Shown piece by piece: positions 44,870-56,949 of a stretch of DNA of 64,000 bases. Under the pieces are notes generated by a model. That model was not told the DNA's origin and made no database searches. It saw only the letters and a program-made list of their open reading frames with translations. The stretch is from contig CM019697.1 in NCBI GenBank assembly GCA_009760885.1, positions 26,748,210 to 26,812,209 of the forward strand. The letters are read 5' to 3'. Positions within the stretch are counted from its first letter, which is position 1. The number at the start of each line of letters is the position of its first letter. The position numbers and the translations under genes were made by a program. The stretch is from Achatina immaculata (taxonomy: Eukaryota; Mollusca; Gastropoda; Stylommatophora; Achatinidae).

Positions 44870-45777
44870 CATTCATTCATTCATTCATTTGCATGTCCCT
44901 TGCGGAACTTTGCCTCCCAAACAGCACTCCTGTAGGCCTCTCGGTTGTGAGCAAGATGGCCTGCTGCTACTGCATCCAGTTGCAGATGGTCAATGATTTC
45001 TTGCAGTCATCTTCGTTTTGGTCTTCCTCTTTTTCTTTTTCCCATTATGTATCCTTCCAATACGTGTCTTCTCTAAATTATCATGACGTTTAATTTGTCC
45101 AAAATATTTAAGTTTTCTCTCTTTAATCCTCTTTACTAGCCAGCCTTCTTCAATATTAAGCTCTTGTAGTATAGATATATTTGTTCTTTTTTGTGTCCAC
45201 GATTTTTGGAGAACTCTTCTGTAGCATTTACATTCAAAGGAATGTATATGTTTCTCAGCTGTTTTGTTAAGTGTCCAGGTCTCACAGGCATATGTTGCGA
45301 TGGGAAAGATGCATGCCCTTAAAAATCTTATTTTTGTAGTTCTGTCTGCTCCTCTCCACAGATTCTTTATTTGTTTTACTTTCTGAAGAGCAACACATGT
45401 CCTCCTTTTAATTTCCCTCATTGTATCTCCATTATTAGTTAGTAGTGGTCCAAGATATTCAAAACTCTCCGCTTCTTCCAGTTTTTCCTCACTGATACAT
45501 ATTTCAGCTGCCTTGTTTGTTTTGTCAGTTGTCATCAATTTAGTTTTCTTTGCATTAAGATAGAGGTTTTACTCTTCACTGTTCTTACAGACTGACATAA
45601 TTAGTTTTTCTATTCCTTTTTGTGTTGTGGACAGTAACACTGCCATCAGCATATCTAATCTCTGGTATTTCATAACCTCCAATTGTTATGGCATCGTAAT
45701 ATTATTTGTCTACATCTTCTCTAACATTCCTCATTATATTTTAAGTATACAAGTTAAATAAGTAGGGTGACAATAGG
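44870..45777 (-). mobile_element. LINE family C copy 2
   Basis: A minus-strand, 5'-truncated copy starting at motif B (ATTGTCACCCTACTTATTTA), with the motif C region disrupted near 45640. It is open from 45538 to 44990 (ESFEYLGPLLTNNGDT, YACETWTLNKTAEKH, FECKCYRRVLQKSW, GRIHNGKKKKRK). It carries the same single-base frame change as copy 1 before KRKRGRPKRRW. The (ATTC)n tail is on the left. CAGTGGAATATT flanks it at 44858-44869 and 45778-45789, a likely 12-bp target duplication, although the host satellite itself repeats this motif. Confidence 0.88.
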
Positions 45778-45934
45778 CAGTGGAATATTATATTATAGTA
45801 TTATAAGTTACAACAACCAATGGCATATTATATTATAGTAATATAGGTTAGTATAGCCCGTGGCATATTGTATTATAGTATTATAGGTTAGTATAGCCTG
45901 TGGCATATTTTATTGTAGTATTATAGATTAATAT

Positions 45935-46785
45935 CTTATATCTTATATCCTTCCCGTGCCGTTAAATGTCACATAGGGCTCGCAAAATAGTAGTTTGCCA
46001 ATTTTTCCTGTCTTCGGCGAGTCTTTCAACCTCATCAAAGGATTTTATGCCTGTTAATTTGGCCTCTCTTACAATGTCATCTTCAGAGTTTCACGTGGTC
46101 TGCCTCTTTTTCTTTGGCCTGTTGTGTTCCACTTGATAGCCTGTTTTGGGATTCTCTGATCATTTCTTCTCATCAGGTGACCAACATATGTCCATCTCCT
46201 TTTCCTGATCACCCATGAGACTGGTTGTTGTTCAGTCATCTGTCTTATCTCTGCATTGTTCTTGAATTCATTCCACTTGATGCAGAGTATTTTCCTTAGG
46301 CATTTATTTTCAAAAGAGTCTAATTTCTTTTCTATTTCTTTAGTTGTTTTCCAGCTTTCGCATGCATAAATGAGGGTGGATATTACATTTGAATTGAATA
46401 GTCTTAACTTGGTTTTTTGTGCTTATAACTTTTGAATTCCATTCAAGATTCTCGAAGATTGATGCTGCTTTTGTAACTCTGATCCTAATTTCCTTTCTAG
46501 TGTCACCATCCTGGTCTATGTAGCTGCCAAGGTATGCAAATTGATTGATGTCTTCAATATCTGTCCCTTCTATGTGTATTTTTCCATTTTGATTGAGAGG
46601 AATTTTCATTATTTTTGTTTTGTCCTTGTTAATTTCAAGTCCTATTTTGCTAGCCAGTGAAGATAGGCTATCTGTTTTTTCTTGCATGGAATTCACATTA
46701 TTACTGATAAGAGTTATGTCATCAGCAAAATCAAGATCTTCTAGTTGGGTCCCATGTACCCAGTCAATACCTGTGTTACCTGTGC
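45935..46785 (-). mobile_element. LINE family A copy 2
   Basis: A minus-strand copy starting just before motif C (VHGTQLEDLDFADDITLIS), with the thumb (LGLEINKDKTKIMK, FAYLGSYIDQDGDTRKE) and the C-terminus in broken frames. Its 3' end is GGCACGGGAAGG with ATATAAGATATAAGAT. TTATAGATTAATAT borders both sides (45921-45934 and 46786-46799), giving a 12-14-bp duplication that overlaps the tail. Confidence 0.88.
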
Positions 46786-47214
46786 TTATAGATTAATATA
46801 GTCCGTGCCATATTATATTGTAGTAATGTAGGTTAGCATAGCCGGTGCCACAGTATATTGCAGTATTATAGATTAATATAGCCCGTGCTATATTATATTA
46901 TAGTATTATAGGTTAGTATAGCCCGTGCTATATTATAGTATTATAGGTTAGTATAGCCCGTGCTATGTTATATTATAGTATTATAGGTTAATATAGCCCG
47001 TGCTATATTATATTATAGTATTATAGGTTAGTATAGTTCATGCCATATTATATTGTAGTATTATATGTTGGTATAGCCCGTGCCATATTATATTATAGTA
47101 CTATAGGTTAGTATAACCCACGCAATATTATATTATAGTATTATAGTTTAGTATTATAGTTTACTATAACCCACGCTATATTTTATTAAGTATTATAGGT
47201 TACTACAAAATTGC

Positions 47215-48410
47215 AGCTTCCACTATATCTTATAATCTATGCAAAGTTAATCTGAATAGAATTCAAGATATAGCGGATGCTGCAATGAGAGAAGAACAGA
47301 AATGATTTCGAAAAGGGAGAAGCTGTCTCGACCAGATCTTTACTCGAAGAACTTGAAGAACTTATAGAAAAGCAAAGACCGTTAATCCTTAACTTCACAG
47401 ACTTTAAAAGGCATTTGATAGCATACACAGAGATTCGTTATGGAGAATTTTACCAATATGTGAAACAACACTTAAGATTATCAACGTCATTAGAGACCTC
47501 TATATGTTTGTGCAGTTAACACAGAAGAAGGAATGAGTGAATATTTCCAGATTGAAACAGGTGTGAAACAAGGATGTATGTTATCTTCCTTACTCTTTGG
47601 AATTGTTATAGACTTCATAATGAAAAAATGCTGCACAGGTAAAACAGGCATTGATTGGATACATGAGACATAACCGGAAGATCTTAATTTTGCAGATGAT
47701 ACAACTCTTATCAGTGACAATGTGAAATCAATGCAAGTAAAAACAGATACCCTGTCTTCAATGGCTAATAAGATAGGACTTGAAATTAAGAAAGATAAAA
47801 CAAAAATAATGAAACTTCTCATTAACCACAAAGGAAAACATACGTAGAAGGAACAACTGTTGAAGAAATAAACCATTTTGCATATCTCGGCAGCTACATA
47901 GACCAGGATGGTGACACCAGAAAGGAAGTTAGAATTCGAATTGCAAATGCAGCATTGACCTTCAAGAATCTTGAGAACATATGGCATTCAAAAATTATAA
48001 GCACAAGAACAAGTTAAGATTATTCAATTCAAATGTGATATCCATCCTCATTATTCGTGTGAAAGCTGGAAAACAACTAAAGACATAGACAAGAAATTAG
48101 ACTCTTTCGAAAACAAATGCATAAGGAAAATTCTTCGTATAGAGTGGAACGAATTCAAGAACAACGCAGAGATAAGACAGATCAGCAAACAACAACCTAT
48201 CTCATGGGTTATCAGAGCAAGCTGTCAAGTGGAACACAACAGGCCGGAGAAAAAGAAATCGACCAGGTGAAACTCAAAAGAGGACATTGTTAAGAAAGGC
48301 CAGTTCAGTGATTGAAAAACTCGCCGATGACAGGAAATCTTGGCGAACTACCATACGGGGCCCATGCGGGCCCCATGTGACGTTTCGCAACACGGGAAGG
48401 ATGTCAGATG
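47215..48410 (+). mobile_element. LINE family A copy 3
   Basis: A longer plus-strand copy. It begins near the reverse transcriptase fingers (DAAMREEQ then GFRKGRSCLDQIFT-like), then motif A (LNFTDFKR.FDSIHRDSLW), motif B (KQGCMLSSLLFGIVIDFIMK), motif C (FADDTTLIS), the thumb and the C-terminus, with at least four frameshifts or stops. The 3' end is CAACACGGGAAGGATGTCAG followed by ATGTAAGAT. No clean target duplication was found; the left edge is uncertain by some tens of bases. Confidence 0.82.
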
Positions 48411-48524
48411 TAAGATAACCCGTGCCATATTATATTATAGTATTATAGGTCACTATAACCCATGCCATATTACATTACAGATAAAAGGGATGGCGACTGC
48501 AGTAAAACTGGTTTAAATAAAAAA

Positions 48525-48776
48525 GTAGATAGAGGTGTATGGTGCAGTTTTACAAAGTGAGGGAGGGAGTGAGTAAGGTGAGAAAAAACGAATAGAAAGT
48601 ATGAGAATGTATAAATGAAAAACATACAACATCCGATATTTCGGTGTGAGCCTTTTTCGAGTATTACATGCACAACGAGACAAAAAACAAAGAACTTATT
48701 TGATTGTGTCTTCCTCCAAAAGTTGAAAACAGAAATCGACACACTTTGTAAAACTGCACCATACACCACTATCTAC
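48525..48776 (-). mobile_element. Penelope-like fragment with 35-bp inverted ends
   Basis: 48525-48559 and 48742-48776 are inverted copies of one another (35 bases, one mismatch), beginning GTAGATAGAGGTGTATGGTG. Between them the minus strand at about 48631-48665 reads CTCGAAAAAGGCTCACACCG then AAATATCGG. This resembles the hammerhead-like terminal motif of Penelope-like elements, whose termini often carry inverted partial repeats. A non-autonomous DNA transposon (MITE) with 35-bp ends is the alternative. No open frame of note. Confidence 0.5.
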
Positions 48777-49165
48777 CATATTATATTATAGTGTTATAGT
48801 TTACTATAACTCATGCCATATTATATTATAGTATTATAGTTTACTATAACTCATGCCATATTATATTATAGTATTGTAGTTTACTATAACTCATGCCATA
48901 TTATATAATAGTATTATAGTTTACTATAACTCATGCCATATTATATAATAGTATTATAGTTTACTATAACTCATGCCATATTATATTATACTGTTATAGT
49001 TTACTATAACTCATGCCATATTATATTATAGTATTATAGTTTGCTATAACTCATGCTATATTATATTATAGTATTATAGTTTACTATAACCCATGCTATA
49101 TTATATTATAGTATTATTGTTTACTATAACCCATGCCATATTATATTATAGTATTATAGTTTACT

Positions 49166-49494
49166 AAGGAAAAGAAAAATCAGTCCCGTGTGAACAGTCC
49201 TCGTAAATGAATTATGCTTTTTTGGCGGGAAAAAGCGAAAAAAAAAGGGGGGGGGGAGAGAAGAGAAGGAGAAAGAGAGAGAGTTTGTGTGTAGAACTGT
49301 TTCATTCATGCTGTAGACTACCTTCTACTGGCACAAGATGCTGACTTTTACAAAGAAGGGATCCGTATGCTGCAGGATCGCTGGACTAAGTGCATAAACT
49401 TGCAAGAGGACTATGTTGAGAAATAACCCAAAAGATTTGTCCACACATAATCCGTTGTACCTTATGCCGAGAACTTATCAATCACCCCTCATAT
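49166..49494. other. Unassigned stretch with A/G homopolymer patch
   Basis: An A-run followed by a G-run lies at about 49229-49257, then GAGA. No gene supported. Confidence 0.45.
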
Positions 49495-50537
49495 GTCAGA
49501 GTCAGTCCTGTGATATGTGAGAGTCAGTTCCGTGATATATAAGAGTCCGTTCTATGATATATGAGAGTCCGTCCTCTGATATGTGATAATCTGTCCCCTG
49601 ATATGTGAGAGTCCGTCCTCTTATATGTGAGAGTCTGTCCACTGATATGTGAGAGTCTGTCCACTGATATGTGAAAGTTCGTCCCCTGATATGTGAGAGT
49701 ATGTTCCATGATATGTAAGAGTCTGGCCAGTGATATATGAAAGTCCTACCTCTGATATGTGAGATTCCGTCCTATTATATGTGAGATCCTGTCCTCTGAT
49801 ATGTGAGATCCTGTCCTCTGATATGTGAGAACCTGTCCTCTGATATATGAAAATCTGTCCCCTGATATGTGAAAGATGGTCCCCTGATATGCGAGGGTCT
49901 GTCCTCTGATATGCGAAAGTACATCACATGATATGTGAGTCTTCCCCTTGATATGTGAAGTGCGTCCTCTGATAAGTGATAGTCCGTCCTCTGATATGTG
50001 AGAATCCATCCTCTGATATGTGAGAATCCATCCTCTGAGAGTCCATCCTATGATATGTGAGAGTCCATCCTCTGATATGCGAGAGTCCGTCCTCTGATAT
50101 GTGAGAGTCCGTCCTCTGATATGTGAGAATCCATCCTCTAATATGTGAGAGTCCATCCTCTGATATGTGATAGTCCGTCCTCTGATATGTGAGAGTCCGT
50201 CCCCTGATGTGTGAGTCTGTCCCCTGATATGTGAGAGTCCGTCCTCTAATATGTGAGATTCCGTCCTCTAATATGTGAGAGTCCGTCCTCTGATATGTGA
50301 GAGTCAGTCCCCTGATGTGTGAGTCTGTCCCCTGATACGTGAGAGTCCGTCCTCTAATATGTGAGTCCGTCTTCTGATATGTGAGAGTCCGTCCCCTGAT
50401 ATGTGATAGTCTGTCCCCTGATATGTGATAGTCTGTCCCCTGATACGAGAGAGTCCGTCCTCTGATATGTGATAGTCTCCCCCCCCCCGATATGTGAGAG
50501 TCCTTCCCCTGGTATATGAGAGCCCGTCCCCTGATAT
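49495..50537. repeat. 22-bp minisatellite, about 47 copies
   Basis: The unit is GATATGTGAGAGTCCGTCCT plus CT. Frequent variants are CCCCT for CCTCT, GATAGTC and TGAGTC (deletion). Long minus-strand frames with Ser-His-Ile-Arg-Gly patterns are by-products of a 66-base (3 x 22) codon cycle. Confidence 0.94.
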
Positions 50538-50539
50538 GA

Positions 50540-50717
50540 AGCTCCGCTGATAAAACGTCTCTATAGCTAAGTGCTTCTGTTCCCTAGAGAGGTTCGCCGC
50601 TGTGAAGCGAAGTGCATTATCTCCCGTGAGAGCGTCATACATTGCCAGATCCTGGAGCCAAGCAAGACTCAAGCACGCTTCTATCAGCAGAATACGCATT
50701 CTTGTCATTTCTGGCAT
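50540..50717 (-). other. Possible unique coding exon fragment
   Basis: The minus strand keeps an open, non-repetitive stretch that could read LAWLQDLAMYDALTGDNALR then FTAANLSREQKHLAIETFYQ RSF before running into the 22-bp array. Its amino-acid make-up looks protein-like (helical, charged), unlike the satellite frames, but no family is recognised and no splice sites were established. It could equally be chance. Confidence 0.25.
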
Positions 50718-50925
50718 TCTTCAAATCATACAGAAAAAAAAAATCGTTATTTAAGGGCACATGATAGCATCATAAACATGGAACTTGTCAGAATTAAATG
50801 CTATTTGTAGTGACTGTTGACTGTGAACATCAATTGTGTGCCCACTCAAGGGACAAAAGATACTTGCTGGCCTGAAGTGTTTGTGTTAACAGCATTTTTT
50901 GTTATAAATAGGAAACTACGAGATT

Positions 50926-51160
50926 TTGGTACGGTAAAGTAAGAGAACACAGTTTTGGTACGGTAAAGTAAGAGAACACAGTTTTGGTACGGTAAAGTAA
51001 GAGAACACAGTTTTGGTACGGTAAAGTAAGAGAACACAGTTTTGGTACGGTAAAGTAAGAGAACACAGTTTTGGTACGGTAAAGTAAGAGAACACAGTTT
51101 TGGTACGGTAAAGTAAGAGAACACAGTTTTGGTACGGTAAAGTAAGAGAACACAGTTTTG
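50926..51160. repeat. 29-bp perfect tandem repeat, about 8 copies
   Basis: The unit is TTTTGGTACGGTAAAGTAAG plus AGAACACAG, with essentially no differences between copies. As 29 is not divisible by three, all three minus-strand frames cycle through the same three peptides. There are no unique spacers, so it is not a CRISPR-like array. Confidence 0.95.
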
Positions 51161-51755
51161 TAGGATTAGACCTGGAAAAAATCGTGTTAACAGCGGCCAT
51201 TAGAACCACGCCTGCTTCAAGAGAGCTAACTCCAGCATACATGACAAAACAACATAGCAGAAACTTAAAGCAAGTCTTATATACACAAGTCAACAGATAA
51301 TATTCTCAGTCGTATTTCCCTCTAGGAAATATAACAGAAAAAGAAGAGGAATAGAGAAAGGGGTTTGAACCTCTAGGAAATATAACAGAAAAAGAAGAGG
51401 AATAGAGAAAGGGGTTTGAACCTCTAGGAAATATAACAGAAAAAGAAGGGGAATATAGAGAGGGGTCTGAACCTCTAGGAAATATAACAGAAAAAGAAGG
51501 GGAATATAGAGAGGGGTCTGAACCTCTAGGAAATATAACAGAAAAAGAAGGGGAATATAGAGAGGGGTCTGAACCTCTAGGAAATATAACAGAAAAAGAA
51601 GAGGAATAGAGACAGAGTGATCTGAACATCTGGAAAATATAACAGGATAAGAAGGGGAAGAGAGAGGGATGTGAACAACTAGAAAATATAACAACATAAG
51701 AAAGGGAAGAGAAATAGGGATCTCAACCACTAGAAAAAAAAACAGAATAAGAAGG

Positions 51756-51806
<51 letters not shown>

Positions 51807-51812
<6 letters not shown>

Positions 51813-52004
51813 TGAATGAATGAATGAATGAATAATCTTTATTTTTCAAGAGTAAAGAATTGGGCACGCAGGCCCGTCTTACATTCTGCCCTTCATCACT
51901 CCATCTTTCATTCTTCCCACACACTTGATTTAGTACAAAAATACAAATTAAATTAGGAGAAACATATCAAAAGAGTGTAAGATTTAACTACTACATTCAA
52001 GGTA
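51807..52004 (-). mobile_element. LINE B1 3' end fragment in (GA)n
   Basis: About 200 bases of B1 3' untranslated region with the conserved GGGCCTGCGTGCCC block and an (AATG)n tail, flanked left by a long (GA)n (51762-51806) and right by GAGAGAGGG. It was 5'-truncated on insertion. Confidence 0.92.
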
Positions 52005-52669
52005 GAGAGAGGGTGGGGCTCTGAACACTAGAAAATATAACATGGTAATAAGGGGAAGAGAGAGAGGGGGGGGGGCTCTGAACCACTCGAAAATATAACA
52101 GGATAAAAAGGGGAAGAGAGAGAGAGAGAGAGAGAGAGGAAGAGAGAGAAAGAGAGGGTGTCTGAATCACTAGAAAATACAACAGGAAAAGTAGTAGAAG
52201 AGAGACAGAGGGGTCTGGACCTGTAGAAAATATAACATGGTAATAAGGGGAAGAGAGATAGAGGGATCTCAACCATTAGAAAATATAACATGGTAATAAG
52301 GGGAAGAGAGATAGAGGGATCTCAACCACTAGAAAATATAACAGGGTAATAAGGGGAAGAGAGATAGAGGGATCTCAACCATTAGAAAATATAACATGGT
52401 AAGAAGGGGAAGAGAGATAGAGGGATCTCAACCACTAGAAAATATAACAGGGTAATAAGGGGAAGAGAGATAGAGGGATCTCAACCACTAGAAAATATAA
52501 CAGGGTAAGAAGGGGAAGAGAGACAAAGTGATCTGAACCACTAGAAAATATATTAGGACAAGTAGGGGAAGAGAGAGGGATGTGAACAACTAGAAAATAT
52601 AACAACATAAGAAAGGGAAGAGAAATAGGGATCTCAACCACTAGAAAAAAAAACAGAATAAGAAGGGGA

Positions 52670-52712
<43 letters not shown>

Positions 52713-52716
52713 AGAG

Positions 52717-52914
52717 AATGAATGAATGAATGAATGAATGAATAATCTTTATTTTTCAAGAGTAAAGAATTGGGCACGCAGGCCCGTCTTACATTCTGCC
52801 CTTCATCACTCCATCTTTCATTCTTCCCACACACTTGATTTAGTACAAAAATACAAATTAAATTAGGAGAAACATATCAAAAGAGTGTAAGATTTAACTA
52901 CTACATTCAAGGTA
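52717..52914 (-). mobile_element. LINE B1 3' end fragment, duplicated copy
   Basis: Same fragment and flanks as 51807-52004 shifted by 910 bases, so it arose by duplication of a satellite segment rather than by a second insertion. Confidence 0.92.
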
Positions 52915-53019
52915 GAGAGAGGGTGGGGCTCTGAACACTAGAAAATATAACAGGATAAAAAGGGAAAGAGAGAGAGGGGGGGGCTCTGAACCACTCGAAA
53001 ATATAACAGGATAAAAAGG

Positions 53020-53063
<44 letters not shown>

Positions 53064-56000
53064 CTGAACCACTAGAAAATATATCAGGAAAAGTAGTAGA
53101 AGAGAGACAGAGGGGTCTGGACCTGTAGAAAATATAACAGGAAAAGAAAGGAGAGAGCGAGGGATCTGAACCACTAGAAAATATAACAGGAATAGAAAGG
53201 GAAGAGAGATGGGTTAGATTCACCTGAAAATATAACAGGATAAGTACGGAATGAGAGAGGGCTCTGAACAGTTAGAAAGTATAACAGGAAAAGAAGGGGA
53301 AGGGAGAGGTATGTTTTAACAATTAGAAAATATAGGAAGATAAGAAGGCGAGAAGAGATAGAGTGGTCTCAACCACTAGAAAATATAACAGTAAAAGAAG
53401 AAGTAGACTGAGGGGTCTGAAGCACTAGAAAATATAACAGGAAAAGATATGTAAGAGAGAGGTGGGTCTGAACCACTAGAAAATATAACAGGAAAAGAAG
53501 TGTAAGAGAGAGGTGGGTCTGAACCACTAGAAAATATAACAGGAAAAGAAGTGTAAGAGAGAGGTGGGTCTGAACCACTAGAAAATATAACAGGAAAAGA
53601 AGTGTAAGAGAGAGGTGGGTCTGAACCACTAGAAAATATAACAGGAAAAGAAGTGTAAGAGAGAGGTGGGTTTGAACCACTAGAAAATATAACAGGAAAA
53701 GAAGTGTAAGAGATAGGTGGGTCTGAACCACTAGAAAATATAACAGGAAAAGAAGTGTAAGAGAGAGGTGGGTTTGAGCCACTAGAAAATATAACAGGAA
53801 AAGATGGAAATAGTAAGGGGTATGAACCACTAGAAAATATAACAGGAAAAGAAGGGAAAGAGACACGGATCTGGATCACTAGAAAATATAACAGGAAAAG
53901 AAGAGGAAGAGAGAGAGAGAGGGGGGGGGGGTTCCTGAATCACCAGAAATTTTAACAGGATACAAAGGGAAAGAGAGAGGGGTCTAAACCACTAGAAAAG
54001 ATAACAGTATAAGAATGGGAAGAGAGAGGTAGGAGACGTAACCATTAGAGAATATAGCACGATAAAAAGGGGAAGAGAGAGATAGGAGACGTAACCATTA
54101 GAGAATATAGCACGATAAAAAGGAGAAGAGAGAGATGGGAGACGTAAACATTAGAGAATATAGCACGATAAAAAGGGGAAGAGAGAGATAGGAGACGTAA
54201 CCATTAGAGAATATAGCACGATAAAAAGGGGAAGAGAGAGATAGGAGACGTAACCATTAGATAATATAGCACGATAAAAAGGGGAAGAGAGATATAGGAG
54301 ACGTAACCATTAGAGAATATAGCACGATAAAAAGGGGAAGAGAGAGATAGGAGACGTAAACATTAGATAATATAGCACGATAAAAAAGGGGAAGAGAGAG
54401 ATAGGAGACGTAACCATTAGAGAATATAGCACGATAAAAAGGGGAAGAGAGAGATAGGAGACGTAACCATTAGAGAATATAGCACCATAAAAAGGGTAAG
54501 AGAGATATAGGAGACGTAACCATTAGAGAATATAGCACGATAAAAGGGGGAAGAGAGAGATAGGAGACGTAAACATTAGAGAATATAGCACGATAAAAAA
54601 GGGGAAGAGAGAGATAGGAGACGTAAACATTAGAGAATATAGCACGATAAAAAGGGGAAGAGAGAGATAGGAGACGTAACCATTAGAGAATATAGCACGA
54701 TAAAAAGGGGAAGAGAGAGATAGGAGACGTAAACATTAGATAATATAGCACGATAAAAAGGGGAAGAGAGAGATAGGAGACGTAACCATTAGAGAATATA
54801 GCACAATAAAAAGGGGAAGAGAGAGAGGGGATGGGGGTCTGATTCACTAGAAAATATAACAGAATAAAAAAGGAGAAGAGGGGGGGGGGTCTCAACCATT
54901 AGACGAAATAATAGGATTAGAAAAGGAAGAGAGAGGGGTCTTGACATTTATAAATGTTCAAGAATTAGAAGGGGAAGAGAGAGGGGTCTGACCCACAAGA
55001 AAATATAACAGTAAAAAAAGGAGAAGAGAGAGTAATCTGAACCACTAAAAAATATAACAGAATAAGAATGGTATGAGAGCGTTGTCTGGATCATTAGAAA
55101 ATATAACAGGATAAGAAGACGAAGAGAGGGGGTCTGAACCACTAGAAAATATAACAGGATAAGAAGGGAAAGAGAGAGAGAGAGAGGGGGTCTGAACCAC
55201 TAGAGAATATATAAGGAAAAGTAGGGAAAGAAAGACATATTGGTCTGGACCATCATAAAATATAACAGGAAAAGAAGGGGAAGATAGAGAGGCTGAACTT
55301 CTAGAAAATATAACAGGAAACGAAAGGGAAGATAGAGGGGCTGAACTTCTAGAAAATATAACAGGAAAAGAAGGAGAAGAATGAGAGAGGCGTGTGAACC
55401 ACAAGAAAATATAACAGGAACAGAAGGGAAAATGAGAAACACTGTCGGAACAACTAGAAAATATAACAGAAAAAGAAGGGGAAGATAGAGGAGCTGAACT
55501 TCTAGAAAATATAACAGGATAAGAAGGGGGAGATAGACGGTCTAAAACACTAGAAAATATACCAGGAAAAGAAGGGGGAGATAGAGGGGTCTAAAACACT
55601 AGAAAATATACCAGGAAAAGAAGGGGAAGAGAAACTGGTCTGTACCACTAGAAAATATGACAGAAGAAAAAAGAGACGAGAGAGAGAGAGAGAGAGAGTC
55701 TGAACCACCAGAAAATATAACAGAAGAAAAAAGGGGAAGAGAGAGGGGGGGGGGTCTCAACCATTAGACGAAATAATAGGATTAGAAAAGGAAGAGAGAG
55801 GGGTCTTGACATTTATAAAATGTTCAAGAATTAGAAGGGGAAGAGAGAGATGGGTCTGACCCACAAGAAAATATAACAGTAAAAAAAGGAGAAGAGAGAG
55901 TAATCTGAACCACTAAAAAATATAACAGAATAAGAATGGTATGAGAGCGTTGTCTGGATCATTAGAAAATATAACAGGATAAGAAGACGAAGAGAGGGGG

Positions 56001-56890
56001 TCTGAACCACTAGAAAATATAACAGGATAAGAAGGGAAAGAGAGAGAGAGAGAGGTGGGTCTGAACCACTAGAGAATATATAAGGAAAAGTAGGGAAAGA
56101 AAGACATATTGGTCTGGACCATCATAAAATATAACAGGAAAAGAAGGGGAAGATAGAGAGGCTGAACTTCTAGAAAATATAACAGGAAACGAAAGGGAAG
56201 ATAGAGGGGCTGAACTTCTAGAAAATATAACAGGAAAAGAAGGAGAAGAATGAGAGAGGCGTGTGAACCACAAGAAAATATAACAGGAACAGAAGGGAAA
56301 ATGAGAAACACTGTCGGAACAACTAGAAAATATAACAGAAAAAGAAGGGGAAGATAGAGGAGCTGAACTTCTAGAAAATATAACAGGATAAGAAGGGGGA
56401 GATAGACGGTCTAAAACACTAGAAAATATACCAGGAAAAGAAGGGGGAGATAGAGGGGTCTAAAACACTAGAAAATATACCAGGAAAAGAAGGGGAAGAG
56501 AAACTGGTCTGTACCACTAGAAAATATGACAGAAGAAAAAAGAGACGAGAGAGAGAGAGAGAGAGAGTCTGAACCACCAGAAAATATAACAGAAGAAAAA
56601 AGGGGAAGAGAGAGAGAGAGAGAGTCTGAACCACTAGAAAATATAACAGAAGAAAAAAGGGGAAGAGATAGATAGAGAGAGAGAGAGAGTCTGAACCACT
56701 AGAAAATATAACAGAAGAAAAAAGGGAAGAGAGAGAGAGAGAGAGTCTGAACCACTAGAAAATATAACAGAAGAAAAAGGGGAAGAGAAAGAGAGAGAGG
56801 GTCTGAACCACTAGAAAATATAACGGGATAAGAAAGGGAAGAGAGAAAGAGAGACGTCTGAACCACTAGAAAATATAACGGGATAAGAAA

Positions 56891-56930
<40 letters not shown>

Positions 56931-56949
56931 GTCTGAACTATTAGAAAAT

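Larger units (their letters stand above)
44706..49165. repeat. AT-rich ~40-bp satellite broken by four insertions
   Basis: The unit contains TATATTATAGTATTATAGGT followed by TAGTATAGCCCGTGCCA. The array pieces are 44706-44869, 45778-45934, 46786-47214, 48411-48524 and 48777-49165. The last block is a near-perfect 40-base subfamily with TTTACTATAACTCATGCC. The interruptions are LINE C (44870), LINE A (45935), LINE A (47215) and a Penelope-like piece (48525). Confidence 0.92.

Noticed and set aside
50926..51160. Short direct repeats reminiscent of a CRISPR array
   Set aside because: Units are contiguous with no unique spacers, and the genome is animal. It is a minisatellite.
53369..53879. Hydrophobic minus-strand frames suggesting membrane proteins
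   Set aside because: They are read from purine-rich satellite. The complement of A/G-rich DNA always encodes Leu/Phe/Ser/Pro-rich peptides, and two frames are open at once.
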